A program made the translations under genes and the position numbers. A DNA stretch of 64,000 nucleotides. Origin: an uncultured Dehalococcoidia bacterium. Its GTDB lineage: Bacteria; Chloroflexota; Dehalococcoidia; Lucifugimonadales; Lucifugimonadaceae. Where the stretch lies: the NCBI GenBank assembly GCA_951812795.1, contig OX638325.1:1240001-1304000 (forward strand), in the 5' to 3' direction. The notes beneath the pieces were generated by a model. It was not told where the DNA came from. It saw nothing but the letters and a program-made list of their open reading frames with translations, and did no database searches. Positions 42,437-51,406 of this stretch are shown here, piece by piece (the first letter of the stretch is position 1; each line of letters starts with the position of its first letter).

Positions 42437-43732
42437 TTATCGTTCGACCATTGTCTCAATCGGATGGTATTCTCCGTCTTCGCCGATGACGGTCAAGAAT
42501 ACTTCGTTAGAACCTTGGCTGTCATTCTCGCCGAAACGCAGTGGAAACCCGCCGAGATCAATAATCTGGTCATTGCGCAGATTCTTCAAGAAGCACGATC
42601 TCGTGATGTCGCTGCCACAACCCTCGACAACTTCGATAACAAATCTTCCTGCAATGTACCCCTCCAACGAAACGAATCCAGGTTCGTCTCCCGGCGCGTG
42701 TAATCGGAGAGCGTTCAGATAGTCCGCAACGATGGGCACCGACGAGTCCGTAGGAAAGGGAACCACCTGCGTGACGTACACGCCTTTGCCTTGCTCCCCC
42801 AACTCCCTCGCCAAGGCGTTGCTGCCAACGAATGACACGGTCATGAATTCCGGATTGAAGCCGGTGTGGCGAGCCCAAGAGACCAAATGCGCTACCGGTT
42901 CATATGCACCGATCATGATCACTGCTTCTGGTTCGCCCTGCCTTAGGTCCAATAGTGCGGTCTTGATGGCCTTGGTATTGCGCGGGTAGATTCCGATGGC
43001 GACTGGTTCCGTTCCCAAATCGGCCAATGCGATCCGCACGCCTTGATAACCGGCTCGTCCAAATGAATCATCTTGATACATCACGGCGATACGAGTTATG
43101 CCTAGGTCGGTTATTAGACGATTCACCATCTCGGCCGTCTCTTGGTAGTACGAAGCGCGAACGTTCAAGATATGTTCGTAACTTGGACTTCGCAAGAACT
43201 CGGCACCCGTGAATGGCGCAACATACGGAACTCCTTCTGCGGCAGCAACTGGCACCGCAGACCTCGAAGTCGGAGTGCCAACGGCCCCGACGAGCGCGAA
43301 AACTTTGTCTTCCTGGATCAGTGCCGACGTGTTCGCGATTGCCGCTTCTGGTTCGTACGCGTCGTCGCGAAATGCCAACTCAAGCATACGACCATGCACG
43401 CCACCCGCCTCGTTTGCTTCATTGAACGCCACCAAGATGCCCGTTCGCATGCCCACACCCAGATCGGACGCCGGGCCGGTGAAAGCCGCTGATTGACCGA
43501 ACAATATTCTTCCGTCTGAAACGCCGTTACGTTGATTGGCGTCCGTTGAAACAGGGTTCGAAGCCAAATCGTCGGCAACTAATTGCTGCACGATGCCACC
43601 CGAATCGGTCGGGGAACTAGTGGCCTCGTGCGAGTTCGAACAACTTAGAAATGCGATGAAGCAGACAATTGCAATCGCCGCTCGTAACGCGGCCAACCCT
43701 GAAAAAGCGATAACAGGGCGACGGACTCTCAA
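42437..43732 (-). CDS. Periplasmic binding lipoprotein, LivJ/Peripla_BP_6 type
   Basis: A protein of 431 residues. The signal peptide ends near AFLSCSNS, a lipoprotein site. After a 45-residue linker the type 1 periplasmic-binding fold starts with RILFGQSAAFTGPASDLGVG and continues with FALVGAVGTPTSRSAVPVAA and RIAVMYQDDSFGRAGYQGV. These are hallmarks of branched-chain amino acid and amide binding proteins. No permease or ATPase gene is adjacent; instead a histidine kinase follows two bases downstream and an RsbW-like kinase overlaps four bases upstream. A sensory rather than transport role is therefore inferred. The ligand is unknown. Confidence 0.88.
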   Translation of the reverse strand: MRVRRPVIAFSGLAALRAAIAIVCFIAFLSCSNSHEATSSPTDSGGIVQQLVADDLASNPVSTDANQRNGVSDGRILFGQSAAFTGPASDLGVGMRTGILVAFNEANEAGGVHGRMLELAFRDDAYEPEAAIANTSALIQEDKVFALVGAVGTPTSRSAVPVAAAEGVPYVAPFTGAEFLRSPSYEHILNVRASYYQETAEMVNRLITDLGITRIAVMYQDDSFGRAGYQGVRIALADLGTEPVAIGIYPRNTKAIKTALLDLRQGEPEAVIMIGAYEPVAHLVSWARHTGFNPEFMTVSFVGSNALARELGEQGKGVYVTQVVPFPTDSSVPIVADYLNALRLHAPGDEPGFVSLEGYIAGRFVIEVVEGCGSDITRSCFLKNLRNDQIIDLGGFPLRFGENDSQGSNEVFLTVIGEDGEYHPIETMVER

Positions 43733-44148
43733 CCCGTCCTCCGTTTAACGAGGGTCAGACAGTTCTTGTCGTCAACGCGGCGATAGTGCATTTCATCTGA
43801 AAACGTGTGCGCCAAATGCACACCCCATCCGCCGATTTCGCTGTTCTCTATCGAAGTAATTTGCGTTGGCGTCGCTACGTCTTTCGTCGGATCGAACGCC
43901 CGCCCATTGTCTGAGATTTCAATTTTTATGAAATCGATGTCCGATTCAATCTCGACTCTGATTGGTTGGGTACCGTCGACTTCACCGTGGTTAATGACAT
44001 TGATGCAAAGTTCTTCGACGATCAGCTCGATTTGATAGGTCAGGTCCGGCGTCCACTCCCCCTGCTCGGAAATCGACCCAATAGTTGTCTGGATTGCCTC
44101 GAGTTCGCCGATTTCGGGCAAAAATTCGACTGTAGTTCGTACGCTCAT
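43729..44148 (-). CDS. RsbW/SpoIIAB-like anti-sigma serine kinase
   Basis: A 139-residue single-domain ATPase of the GHKL (HATPase_c_2) type. The N box is LIVEELCINVINHGEV, the G1 box ISDNGRAFDPTKD and the G2 region IGGWGVHLAHTFSDEM. Proteins of this group bind a sigma factor or phosphorylate a STAS antagonist on Ser. The STAS protein encoded at 45408 is the likely antagonist and the SpoIIE phosphatase at 44160 the likely phosphatase. No sigma factor gene lies in the window, so the final target is open. The start codon is ATG 44148. Confidence 0.85.
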   Translation of the reverse strand: MSVRTTVEFLPEIGELEAIQTTIGSISEQGEWTPDLTYQIELIVEELCINVINHGEVDGTQPIRVEIESDIDFIKIEISDNGRAFDPTKDVATPTQITSIENSEIGGWGVHLAHTFSDEMHYRRVDDKNCLTLVKRRTG

Positions 44149-44159
44149 GGGCGGGGTGA

Positions 44160-45317
44160 TTACGCGTGTCTAAAGACCAAGCACGCCTGATCGTCGGATT
44201 GCGGTTCGTCGCCAGCGAATTCATTGACCGCATCAAACACCATCGCACTGGCCTCTTGGGCGTTCATCGGTTGCCTATCTTGGAATACCTGTCGCAGCCG
44301 ATCCATGCCAAAGAGTTCGCCCTCAGCGTTAAACGCTTCAGTTATCCCATCGGTGTATAGGATCACCGTGTCGCCGGATTCGAGCTTAACCATGGATTCT
44401 CGATACTCCAGCCCGGGTAGGATTCCTAGTGCGGTGCCGCCTGTGGGACCTATGATCGTGGTCCGTCCGTCTGGATGGACTACTATCGGCTCATTATGAC
44501 CACCGTTGGCATAGCGAAATTCCGAGTTTTGGGGATCGTAGATCGCGTAGAAAAGCGTCACGAACATCGAGGCTTCGTTTTCGGCGTCAAGCAGGTCATT
44601 AACTTCCGCTAGCGCCTCGCCGGGGTTTTCGAACCTTTGCCCCGCACCTTTCAATAACATCCGGCTCGACATCATAAACAGAGCAGCCGGCATTCCTTTG
44701 TCCGAAACGTCGGCGATCGCTAGCCCGATCTTGCCGCCCCTCAAAATCTGAACATCAAAGAAGTCGCCGCCGACGTTGCGCGCCGGCTGCATCGATCCGT
44801 AGATTTCGTACTGATCGCTTATTGGAAAACTTGCCGGCAGAACGGATTGTTGAATGTTATTTGCGACGTCAAGTTCGTTTTGCAACGCTACCAATTTGTC
44901 TCTCGACTGTAAGGCGTCACGCCACTCGTCGAGATGTTGCAGCGTACGTTGGATCGTCAGTCTCAGGTCTTGGAAATCAAGCGGCTTCGTCACGAAATCG
45001 AACGCGCCGCGGTTCATCGCAGTTCGGATATTCTCCATGTCGCCGTATGCGGAAATGATGATGGCGCGAATGTCCGGCGTAACTTCTTGGATCTGTTGCA
45101 ACAGCGTCAAACCGTCCATGCGAGGCATGTTGATATCCGACACGACCAAGTCGATCTCTTTGTCGGCCATCAGCATCTCGAGGGCTTCGACTCCGTCATG
45201 AGCAAAGACAAACTCGTACTCGCCTCTTCGGATGTTCCGACGCATCCGTTGGAGTATAAGCGGTTCGAGATCTGGTTCGTCGTCTACGACCAGGATTTTT
45301 TTTGTGGTGTTCCGCAT
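44160..45317 (-). CDS. Response regulator with SpoIIE/RsbU-type PP2C phosphatase output
   Basis: A protein of 385 residues. The receiver domain at residues 1-125 has the acidic pair in KILVVDDEPDL, the phosphorylated Asp in LVVSDINMPRMDG, and the Lys in FVTKPLD. A coiled linker leads to the PP2C-type phosphatase (about 190-385), with metal sites in GGDFFDVQ and LAIADVSDKGMPAALF and the final VILYTDGITEAF and SDDQACLV. Phosphorylation of the receiver, probably by the kinase at 40233, would switch the phosphatase that dephosphorylates the STAS protein. ATG 45317 was used. Confidence 0.92.
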   Translation of the reverse strand: MRNTTKKILVVDDEPDLEPLILQRMRRNIRRGEYEFVFAHDGVEALEMLMADKEIDLVVSDINMPRMDGLTLLQQIQEVTPDIRAIIISAYGDMENIRTAMNRGAFDFVTKPLDFQDLRLTIQRTLQHLDEWRDALQSRDKLVALQNELDVANNIQQSVLPASFPISDQYEIYGSMQPARNVGGDFFDVQILRGGKIGLAIADVSDKGMPAALFMMSSRMLLKGAGQRFENPGEALAEVNDLLDAENEASMFVTLFYAIYDPQNSEFRYANGGHNEPIVVHPDGRTTIIGPTGGTALGILPGLEYRESMVKLESGDTVILYTDGITEAFNAEGELFGMDRLRQVFQDRQPMNAQEASAMVFDAVNEFAGDEPQSDDQACLVFRHA

Positions 45318-45407
45318 CGCGACTAGGTAGCTTTCTCCGAACTGCGATTCGAGGAATTATCGAGGCAGGTCATGCCCGGTTGCGGTTCGCGTCGGCCGGA
45401 AAGACGG

Positions 45408-45746
45408 TCACCTTACGGCGTCGATTGCTTCGTCGCGAGTAGATTCGATGGGAATTATGTTGTCAAATCCGCTAATCGAGAAGATCTCCCGGATTGGGTC
45501 GGATAACGAACACACGGCGAATTTGCCACCTTGCCGGTTGATCGACTTAACAACCAACAGAATCGCCCGTAGGCCGGCACTGCTGATGTAGGTCAGAGTC
45601 TCAGCATCGAACACGACCGAACGATCCTCTTGATCGATCGCTTCCTCCAGACCAACTTGAAAATCCCGCGCGTTCGTGCCATCCACTCGATTTTCGCTGG
45701 GCATTACTATCAGTGCATTGCCCACTCGTTCTGTGTTAATTTCCAT
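45408..45746 (-). CDS. STAS-domain anti-sigma factor antagonist
   Basis: A 112-residue protein like SpoIIAA/RsbV. The fold is complete, with the phosphorylation site in TLTYISSAGLRAILLVVK (Ser of the YISSAGL motif). It would be phosphorylated by the RsbW-like kinase (43729) and dephosphorylated by the response-regulator phosphatase (44160). It is the first gene of the five-gene operon that reads to 40233. GGGGGTG lies about 9 bases before ATG 45746. Confidence 0.92.
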   Translation of the reverse strand: MEINTERVGNALIVMPSENRVDGTNARDFQVGLEEAIDQEDRSVVFDAETLTYISSAGLRAILLVVKSINRQGGKFAVCSLSDPIREIFSISGFDNIIPIESTRDEAIDAVR

Positions 45747-45860
45747 CGGTTCAACACCCCCTTAGGCCTAGGGTAATTCAGATTTAACCGTTCCGCATCG
45801 TTCGCACTTCCGCGAGCGTACATTCTATAGCCGCGCAACCACTGGAGTCAGGGGCATCGA

Positions 45861-46574
45861 TCATGCATCTCGATCGTATCTGCCAACAAAACTGTCCGCG
45901 GTTCGAGGAGGACGGGGCATTCTTGCCATCGAGATCGATTCGGGCAAAACGATACCGCCTGAAAAGATCAGCTTCATCGCGTCCTCAACTGTGATATCGG
46001 TTTCAACAACGTCGTCTTCCAAAACAAATGCCATGTTACCCGATGTCGGGTTCGGAACTGTGGGGACATAAACGGAAACCAGATCTTCTTCGCTACCCGG
46101 AGCCCTAGCCCGCCCGGTGACGAAACCCATTGCCACCATCCCGTCACGTGGCCACTCGATGAATACGACACGGCTGAAGTTCGCAGAAGAACCTACGGAA
46201 GCCATCGCTTGTTGAGTAACGCCATACAGGGTCTTAACCACCGGGATGAAGTTCATCACTCTGCTGACTAAAGTCAACATACCGCGACCCAACTTCGAAA
46301 GGGCTAGCAGGCCGATCAGGTAGAAAATGAAACCTAGCACCACTAATCCGATACCAGTAAAATCCCAAGGCTTGCCTTCGATGAACGGTAGGCTTCTGAA
46401 AAATTCGTCGGTCGCGTTGATGAGGTAAACCACGACGATTATTGTCACCAAAAGCGGAACCAATTCGAGCAATCCGGACAAAACCCGGCTTTGGACGTGG
46501 CTTTCAACCCTTCTCAAGACGTTAGGGCGACTCTCCTCTTCCGAGTCGAATTCAAGTCTTGGATCCGCGTCCAA
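45861..46574 (-). CDS. DUF502 family membrane protein
   Basis: A protein of 237 residues from TTG 46574, with GAGGGAG 8 bases upstream. Two hydrophobic segments (about residues 37-55 and 75-100) are followed by a conserved soluble part: LTLVSRVMNFIPVVKTLYGV, VFIEWPRDGMVAMGFVTG and VSVYVPTVPNPTSGNMAFV. These are the family marks of DUF502, a widespread membrane protein of unknown function. The N-terminus is acidic. It is separated by 114 bases from the STAS gene and may be its own unit. Confidence 0.85.
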   Translation of the reverse strand: MDADPRLEFDSEEESRPNVLRRVESHVQSRVLSGLLELVPLLVTIIVVVYLINATDEFFRSLPFIEGKPWDFTGIGLVVLGFIFYLIGLLALSKLGRGMLTLVSRVMNFIPVVKTLYGVTQQAMASVGSSANFSRVVFIEWPRDGMVAMGFVTGRARAPGSEEDLVSVYVPTVPNPTSGNMAFVLEDDVVETDITVEDAMKLIFSGGIVLPESISMARMPRPPRTADSFVGRYDRDA

Positions 46575-47059
46575 AGGAACACTCCCTCGTGAGTTCTTGG
46601 TTGATCTCGTATGGTATTTGGCTCGGAACCTAGTTTACACCAATGACGTTGGTCGTCGCTAGGTTCAAACTGACATCGCATTTGCATTTGCTGAGCGAAC
46701 CCGGAGGCACTGATTGCCAAATTGAGATTCAGCAAAAATCAAGTGAAAATAATGTGAATTCTCAACCTCTTTTTCCGTCCTTCTACAGAGTGTGGGCGTA
46801 GCGCAACCTCGTGTATGACAAGCTCGTTGGTCTAAATCTTGCGCAATCACGGTACAACCTCGAGCGGGTTTCGGCCGTTGACGAGACGACATCCAAGAAT
46901 GGGTCTGGTTACCCATGTGTTGTCAGCCTTATCGGGATGACGTATCACTAGTCAAAAGTTGAAAATCGGAATAGGGTTATTTTGAACATCGATATACGAA
47001 CTACCTGAGTTTGGACTGACCCGATCGTGTCAACCGGTAATTCAGACACCAAGAATTAG
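46575..47059. other. Gene-free, relatively A/T-rich stretch
   Basis: No gene was found in this stretch. It is the boundary between the sensory operon and the decayed exporter region, and is richer in A and T than its surroundings (for example around 46735-46780). It probably carries the promoter of the DUF502 gene on the minus strand near its left end. Confidence 0.4.
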
Positions 47060-47956
47060 CCAAGCGAAACGGCCACGTCTGCGACGCCGATCATCATCTA
47101 CCGCAATGAAGCGATCACGCGTCGCGGGCAACGGGAATCGATCGACGGACTAATGCGCGTCACCGCTCCGCATGAGTGGTTTACTCAATCGGGGCTTCTC
47201 CTCGCGGTCATCGCCTCAATCGGCTGGGCGACGTTAGGCGAGATCCAACGCGGCATATCCACCGACTGTGTGCTTTTGTACCCCGGAAATCGCAACGCAA
47301 TCACATCCGGAATGAACGGAAGAGTGGCCCAGATCTTCGTCCAAGTAGGTCCTGTGGTCGAATTCGACCAACCTGTGGCTCGTTTGAGTTCCCACGAACT
47401 CGATCGTAAGGTTCGTATCGCCCAGGCAAGAGTTGAAGCGCTCGGGGACGTCGCTGATCCGGTCGAAAGTCATGAACTCCGGTTAGCTCGCACCGATCTT
47501 CGCGAACTCGCCGCAATCAAATCTGAGGGACAGTTGATCGTGAGCAATGTAGCTGGTGAAGTGATGGCCCAAGAGCTATTTGTTGGGCGAGCTATCGAAC
47601 CAAACGACGTCGTCTCTATCGTCAGGACAGCTGATCCAGGCATGATCTAAGCTGTGGCATTGGTCTCTTCGGAAAACGCGCGAAGAAATGAACTTGGAAT
47701 GGAGGCCCGCGTCGGCACATCTTCGGCAATCACCACTGGCGACGATGTCGTCGTAGCTGACGTCGTTGAGATTGCGAACACGCCGGTCCATCCGCCCGAT
47801 TGGCTTAACGATCTCGGTCTCAGCAGCCGACACCAGATGCATCTCGTCAAATTGGTGCTGCGCGACCAACTCGGCGCTCAAATTGCCGACGGCTCTACGT
47901 GTAACGCCAGGATCATTTATGAACGGGGTTCACCAATGAGCGTTATTCTCCCTTAG
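47060..47956 (+). pseudogene. Decayed NHLM-type HlyD-like secretion protein
   Basis: One frame (frame 2) runs from behind a TAG at 47057. It reads IIIYRNEAITRRGQRESIDG, LMRVTAPHEW and the membrane segment SGLLLAVIASIGWATLG, then NAITSGMNGRVAQIFVQVGP VVEFDQPVARL. This matches the membrane fusion partner of NHLM (NHLP) bacteriocin/RiPP exporters. No start codon precedes 47153, although coding similarity begins near 47090. A TAA at 47648-47650 interrupts the frame, after which ARRNELGMEARV and the family end DGSTCNARIIYERGSPMSVI continue in the same frame to TAG 47954. A point mutation of a Gln codon (CAA to TAA) is the simplest cause. Confidence 0.8.
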
Positions 47957-47968
47957 ACCACAGCGGAA

Positions 47969-48569
47969 TTGAACTTTGATATGTTTCGGAATTTGATACG
48001 CCGCGTATTCAATTTGCCGCTGCGGACGCCGCTCTTTCCCCAGCTTGAAATCTCAGAGCGCGGAGCGGCATGCTTAGGTGCGATTCTCGGTTACTGCGGC
48101 CGGTGGGTTTCAACTGAAGAATTGAGGTCGGCGTGCGGCGTTAGTCGCGACGGTTCCAACGCCGCCGACATCGTAGCCGCCGGAAGGCGACACGGATTGA
48201 AGATCGATGGATGGCGCAACTCGGTCGCGAGCCTAAAACAGATAAAATTTCCCGCCATTCTCATATAGGAGTTCAATCATTTCGTCGTGTTGGAGCACAT
48301 CCAATCTGGCAGGTATTACTTGAATGATCCGGCCAACGGCAGACGAATCGTCGACGAAGAAACATTCCGACAAAGTTACACCGGCGTCGCGTTGACGGTG
48401 GAGCCCGGGCCGCAATTCACCGCCGGTGGATCGCCACCTGGCATCTTCCGAAACACTGGCCGTGGTTACGCGACGTCAAGGCGCCCCCTCGTTTAAGTCG
48501 CCATTTGCGGGTTGCTGCTGGCGATACCGGGACTAGCGGTGCCGCTAATGTTGAGTGCGTTCGTCGACA
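47969..48569 (+). pseudogene. Decayed NHLM-type peptidase/ABC exporter (C39 domain only)
   Basis: Same frame as the preceding relic. LEISERGAACLGAILGYCGR WVSTEELRSACGVSRDGS is the C39 peptidase domain of the NHLM family exporter. The catalytic Cys of the E-C-G-A motif is Arg (SERGAA). Stops are at 48266 (TAG, where the family has Trp before the FNHFVVLE motif) and 48494 (TAA). Between them EFNHFVVLEHIQSGRYYLND and TGVALTVEPGPQF are clear. After CGLLLAIPGLAVPLMLSAFV, the first membrane helix, the rest of the transporter (membrane domain and ATPase) is missing, replaced at about 48563 by a YdeI-like relic. Confidence 0.8.
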
Positions 48570-48962
48570 GCCGCAACAAATCGGTCGACGATGAACGTAC
48601 CATGCACTGATTCGCACCGCGCCGCAAAGGCTCCAACTGGTCGAAATCGAACAAAATTCGAGTCGCAAAACTCGTCAACGCCGGATTGATGATGCCGCGC
48701 GGGACCGCCAAGGTCAATGCGGCCAAGATTGATGGCACTTGGAACGCTCTCGACGCTGTCGAAAACCTCGAAATCCCGTCCGAATTAGAACTAAGGTTCG
48801 CCGAACATCCCGGCTCTGCTCGGAATTTCGAGGCGTTCCCTCGGTGGGTAAAACGATCCACCTTAGAGTGGATTCCGACCGCCAAACGTGAAACGACTCG
48901 AGCCCGACGGATCGACGAGACGGCACGCCTAGCACAAAAAAACAACGTCCAATACAGTTTCG
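48563..48962 (+). pseudogene. YdeI/OmpD-associated family relic, C-terminal part
   Basis: In the same frame as the exporter relic, VDSRNKSVDDERTMH is followed by TGA (48608-48610) and then FAPRRKGSNWSKSNKIRVAK, GLMMPRGTAKVNAAKIDGTW and NFEAFPRWVKRSTLEWIPTA KRETTRARRIDET. These match the C-terminal two thirds of YdeI/OmpD-associated proteins (DUF1905-type neighbours). The N-terminal part is absent; the exporter sequence ends directly at the join. The frame ends without the usual C-terminus, running into the antisense of the cinA gene. Confidence 0.75.
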
Positions 48963-48993
48963 ATGACGATGCCGGGTGCGACCGTATCGCCGA

Positions 48994-49482
48994 TCAGTCA
49001 GCTTCCTTCAGACATTCTTCCAACAATTCGAATGCCGCGTCGACGAACACCCACATGTTGGCCTCTCGGTCTGAATCCCCAGTTTCCAGCGTGATCGATC
49101 TCTCAACCGGTCCCGAAACCGCGACGCAGGTGTGACCCGCAGCATCGCCGTAACGGTTGCCGGTCGGGCTGCTCGCACCCGTCTCGGCGAGGCCCCATGT
49201 TGTGCCCAACGCTTTTCGCACCGCCCGTGCGTTGAGTGCAGCGTACTCCTCCGTTGATGACCTGATACCCGTTAAAGCATCATCTGGCACACCCAGGAAG
49301 GCCTTGTGTGAGGTCCGCGTGTACGTCACCGCACCACCAATGAAATACGCCGAAGCTCCGGGCACCGCCAAAAGACACGCCGAAATCAATCCCCCGCCTG
49401 AAGACTCGGAGACGCCGATGGTATGGCCTTTCGCTTTCAACAATTCCGCAACGGCTTGTGCTCGATTACCCATTTCATTCAT
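48994..49482 (-). CDS. CinA C-terminal domain protein (nicotinamide-nucleotide amidase type)
   Basis: A protein of 162 residues from ATG 49482, with GGAG 8 bases upstream; the frame is open to 49716 but that part has no family features. The CinA_C fold is shown by HTIGVSESSGGGLISACLL, YFIGGAVTYTRTSHKAFLGV and a late GLAETGASSPTGNRYGDAAG HTCVAVSG. Such stand-alone domains deamidate nicotinamide mononucleotide to nicotinate mononucleotide (PncC), recycling NAD breakdown products. It lies on the opposite strand to the YdeI relic and is intact. Confidence 0.85.
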   Translation of the reverse strand: MNEMGNRAQAVAELLKAKGHTIGVSESSGGGLISACLLAVPGASAYFIGGAVTYTRTSHKAFLGVPDDALTGIRSSTEEYAALNARAVRKALGTTWGLAETGASSPTGNRYGDAAGHTCVAVSGPVERSITLETGDSDREANMWVFVDAAFELLEECLKEAD

Positions 49483-49714
49483 CGGACTAACTCCATCTGC
49501 AAGATTTATTGAGTTCGTTTGTAAGTTAAACATAATCGCGTCTTTTGTCGCAAAGATCGATAGGGGATGCGCGGGTCTGGATGCGTTTGAAATGCAATCC
49601 TGATTTGACTCAAATGGTGGTAAGGTGTGTGGTAAGTTGGTTGGAAATGGTCGTTTTGAGTATGTGAACGGTGCTAATCCGTCAAGCGCGCCGACTATCG
49701 GCGAGGAGACAGGC

Positions 49715-50344
49715 ATGAACGATGACTATCCGGTACGATACAGCGTCGACTACGGAGACGGCAAGCGCAATCGATTGACATCGTTTTTTAGGTTGATCTT
49801 AATCATCCCAATCGGCCTCGTTGCCGCGCTGATCGCCGACACTAACAGCTACTTTTTCTTTCCAGTTGAGGACGCTGGTCTAAGCACGGTCACGATTCCC
49901 TCATTAATGTTTGGGGTGTTGTTGATGATTCTCTTCCGCAAAAAGTACCCGCGTTGGGTCTTCAACTTCGCGCTCGAGGCGAATCGGTTTGGCGCTAGAG
50001 TCGGAGCGTATTTGGTCCTGCTCGTGGACGAATATCCTTCGACCGATGAGGAGCAGTCGGTGCATCTCGAGATAGCCTATCCCGATGCAGAAGCGGATCT
50101 GCAGAGATGGATGCCGATAATCAAGTGGTTGCTGGCAATCCCTCACTACATATGTCTAATCGTTTTGGGCATCATATCGTTGTTCGTCGTGATCATTGCT
50201 TGGTTTGCGATTCTGTTTACCGGCAAATATCCGACTTGGATGTTCAACTTCGTTGTTGGCGTATCGCGTTGGGGATATCGCGTACTTGCCTACGCATTTC
50301 TGCTCACGACAGATCGATATCCACCATTCCGCCTCAGCCCGTAA
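49715..50344 (+). CDS. DUF4389 membrane protein
   Basis: About 209 residues from ATG 49715, with GAGGAG 8 bases upstream. It has two repeated halves, each with the DUF4389 features: RLTSFFRLILIIPIGLVAAL and KYPRWVFNFALEANRFGARV GAYLVLL, then WMPIIKWLLAIPHYICLIVL and KYPTWMFNFVVGVSRWGYRV LAYAFLLTTDRYPPF. Four to five hydrophobic segments are visible. Family function is unknown. It converges with the pfkB-type gene with an 11-base overlap of the 3' ends. Confidence 0.82.
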   Translation: MNDDYPVRYSVDYGDGKRNRLTSFFRLILIIPIGLVAALIADTNSYFFFPVEDAGLSTVTIPSLMFGVLLMILFRKKYPRWVFNFALEANRFGARVGAYLVLLVDEYPSTDEEQSVHLEIAYPDAEADLQRWMPIIKWLLAIPHYICLIVLGIISLFVVIIAWFAILFTGKYPTWMFNFVVGVSRWGYRVLAYAFLLTTDRYPPFRLSP

Positions 50345-51194
50345 GGCGTCCGAGCATTTCCGGATTGGGCACTTCCACTGCGCTCCAACTCGGAGCGCGT
50401 GTGGATAGCGCTGCGCAAGCGGACGCGTATACTGCCGCCCCCTTCGCGTCGCCGGTCGCAGCATAGCGGATCAACATCGCAGCCGCAAAAACATCGCCCG
50501 CACCTGTCGTGTCCGTACCGGAACCTTCGACCATCCCCGCAAAAGACGGCACCGACACCGGTTCGCGCTGCTCATCCGTATACAAATCAGCCCCATCCTC
50601 CCCTTTCGTCACGACCAAAAAACGCGACGACTCACGCCATTCTCCCAACGATCCGCGCTTAACCTCCAACTCCGAAATCACGCAGATGTCCCACCCGGCA
50701 CTCATCCCTGCCGGTGGCGATTTCGACACCTCAACTAACGACGGCAACGGCTCGGTCCATGACCGCAACCAACCCTGCGGAACTACGCACGTTGCTCGCG
50801 CCTCGAACCAACTCAGACAATCCACCGGCAATTCCTGAGTCAGCGGGCCGACGAAGAGCATGTCAGGACTGCGCCACGCCTCCGGTATGTCTCCGACCGA
50901 AATGTCGCCTCCCCTGCGATGCAGCACCTGCACACGGTCTCCGCGCGCGTCGTAACGATTCTCGAAAGTGGACGTGTCGTCGGAAGGAATCCGTACACAC
51001 CGGGCAGACGCATCAACGATGTCCGCGATTGGATAGTCATCCGCGCACGAGGTCACTACCGCCGCGCTGACGCCGAAACTACTCGCAGTCGCAGACGCGA
51101 ATGCCACCGCACCGCCCGCACTGCGCTCATCAAGGGCGCCCGGCAAAACATCCCACGTCACGTGCCCAATCGCCACTAGATCCGGCGCGTTCAT
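50334..51194 (-). CDS. PfkB-family carbohydrate kinase
   Basis: A ribokinase-fold kinase of 286 residues. The N-terminus LVAIGHVTWDVLPG and the AGGAVAFASATASSFG segment (two-Gly motif) fit the family. The C-terminal signature GSGTDTTGAGDVFAAAMLIR holds the catalytic Asp and the anion hole. Substrates in the family are sugars, nucleosides or other hydroxyl compounds; this one is unknown. The ATG overlaps the stop codon of a permease relic (ATGA), so the kinase once followed an ABC transporter operon. Confidence 0.87.
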   Translation of the reverse strand: MNAPDLVAIGHVTWDVLPGALDERSAGGAVAFASATASSFGVSAAVVTSCADDYPIADIVDASARCVRIPSDDTSTFENRYDARGDRVQVLHRRGGDISVGDIPEAWRSPDMLFVGPLTQELPVDCLSWFEARATCVVPQGWLRSWTEPLPSLVEVSKSPPAGMSAGWDICVISELEVKRGSLGEWRESSRFLVVTKGEDGADLYTDEQREPVSVPSFAGMVEGSGTDTTGAGDVFAAAMLIRYAATGDAKGAAVYASACAALSTRAPSWSAVEVPNPEMLGRLTG

Positions 51195-51406
51195 AACTGT
51201 CGCAGCTTAGGATCCCATCGGTCGCGCAGCCAGTCGCCAATAAAGTTCAGCGACAACACCAGCAGGAATATCGCGATCCCCGGCATCGTCGAGATCCACC
51301 ACGCGGTATCGATGAAGCTACGTCCGTCCGAGATCATGTTGCCCCATGTTGGCGTTGGTTGCGGAATGCCAACTCCTAGATTCGACAAAACTGATTCGAA
51401 AGCCAA
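51191..51406 (-). pseudogene. Truncated ABC permease (DppC type), C-terminal relic
   Basis: The last 71 residues of a DppC-type permease: LAFESVLSNLGVGIPQPTPT, WGNMISDGRSFIDTAWW, and LSLNFIGDWLRDRWDPKLRQ. It aligns with the end of the intact permease at 38272-39207. Upstream, the open frame to 51679 has no similarity to a permease, so the 5' part of the gene has been lost. The stop overlaps the pfkB ATG. Confidence 0.8.

Noticed and set aside
47060..48962. Stop codon recoding or an alternative genetic code
   Set aside because: TAA, TAG and TGA all interrupt this locus only, the catalytic Cys is lost too, and neighbouring genes such as prfA and thrS read normally with standard stops.
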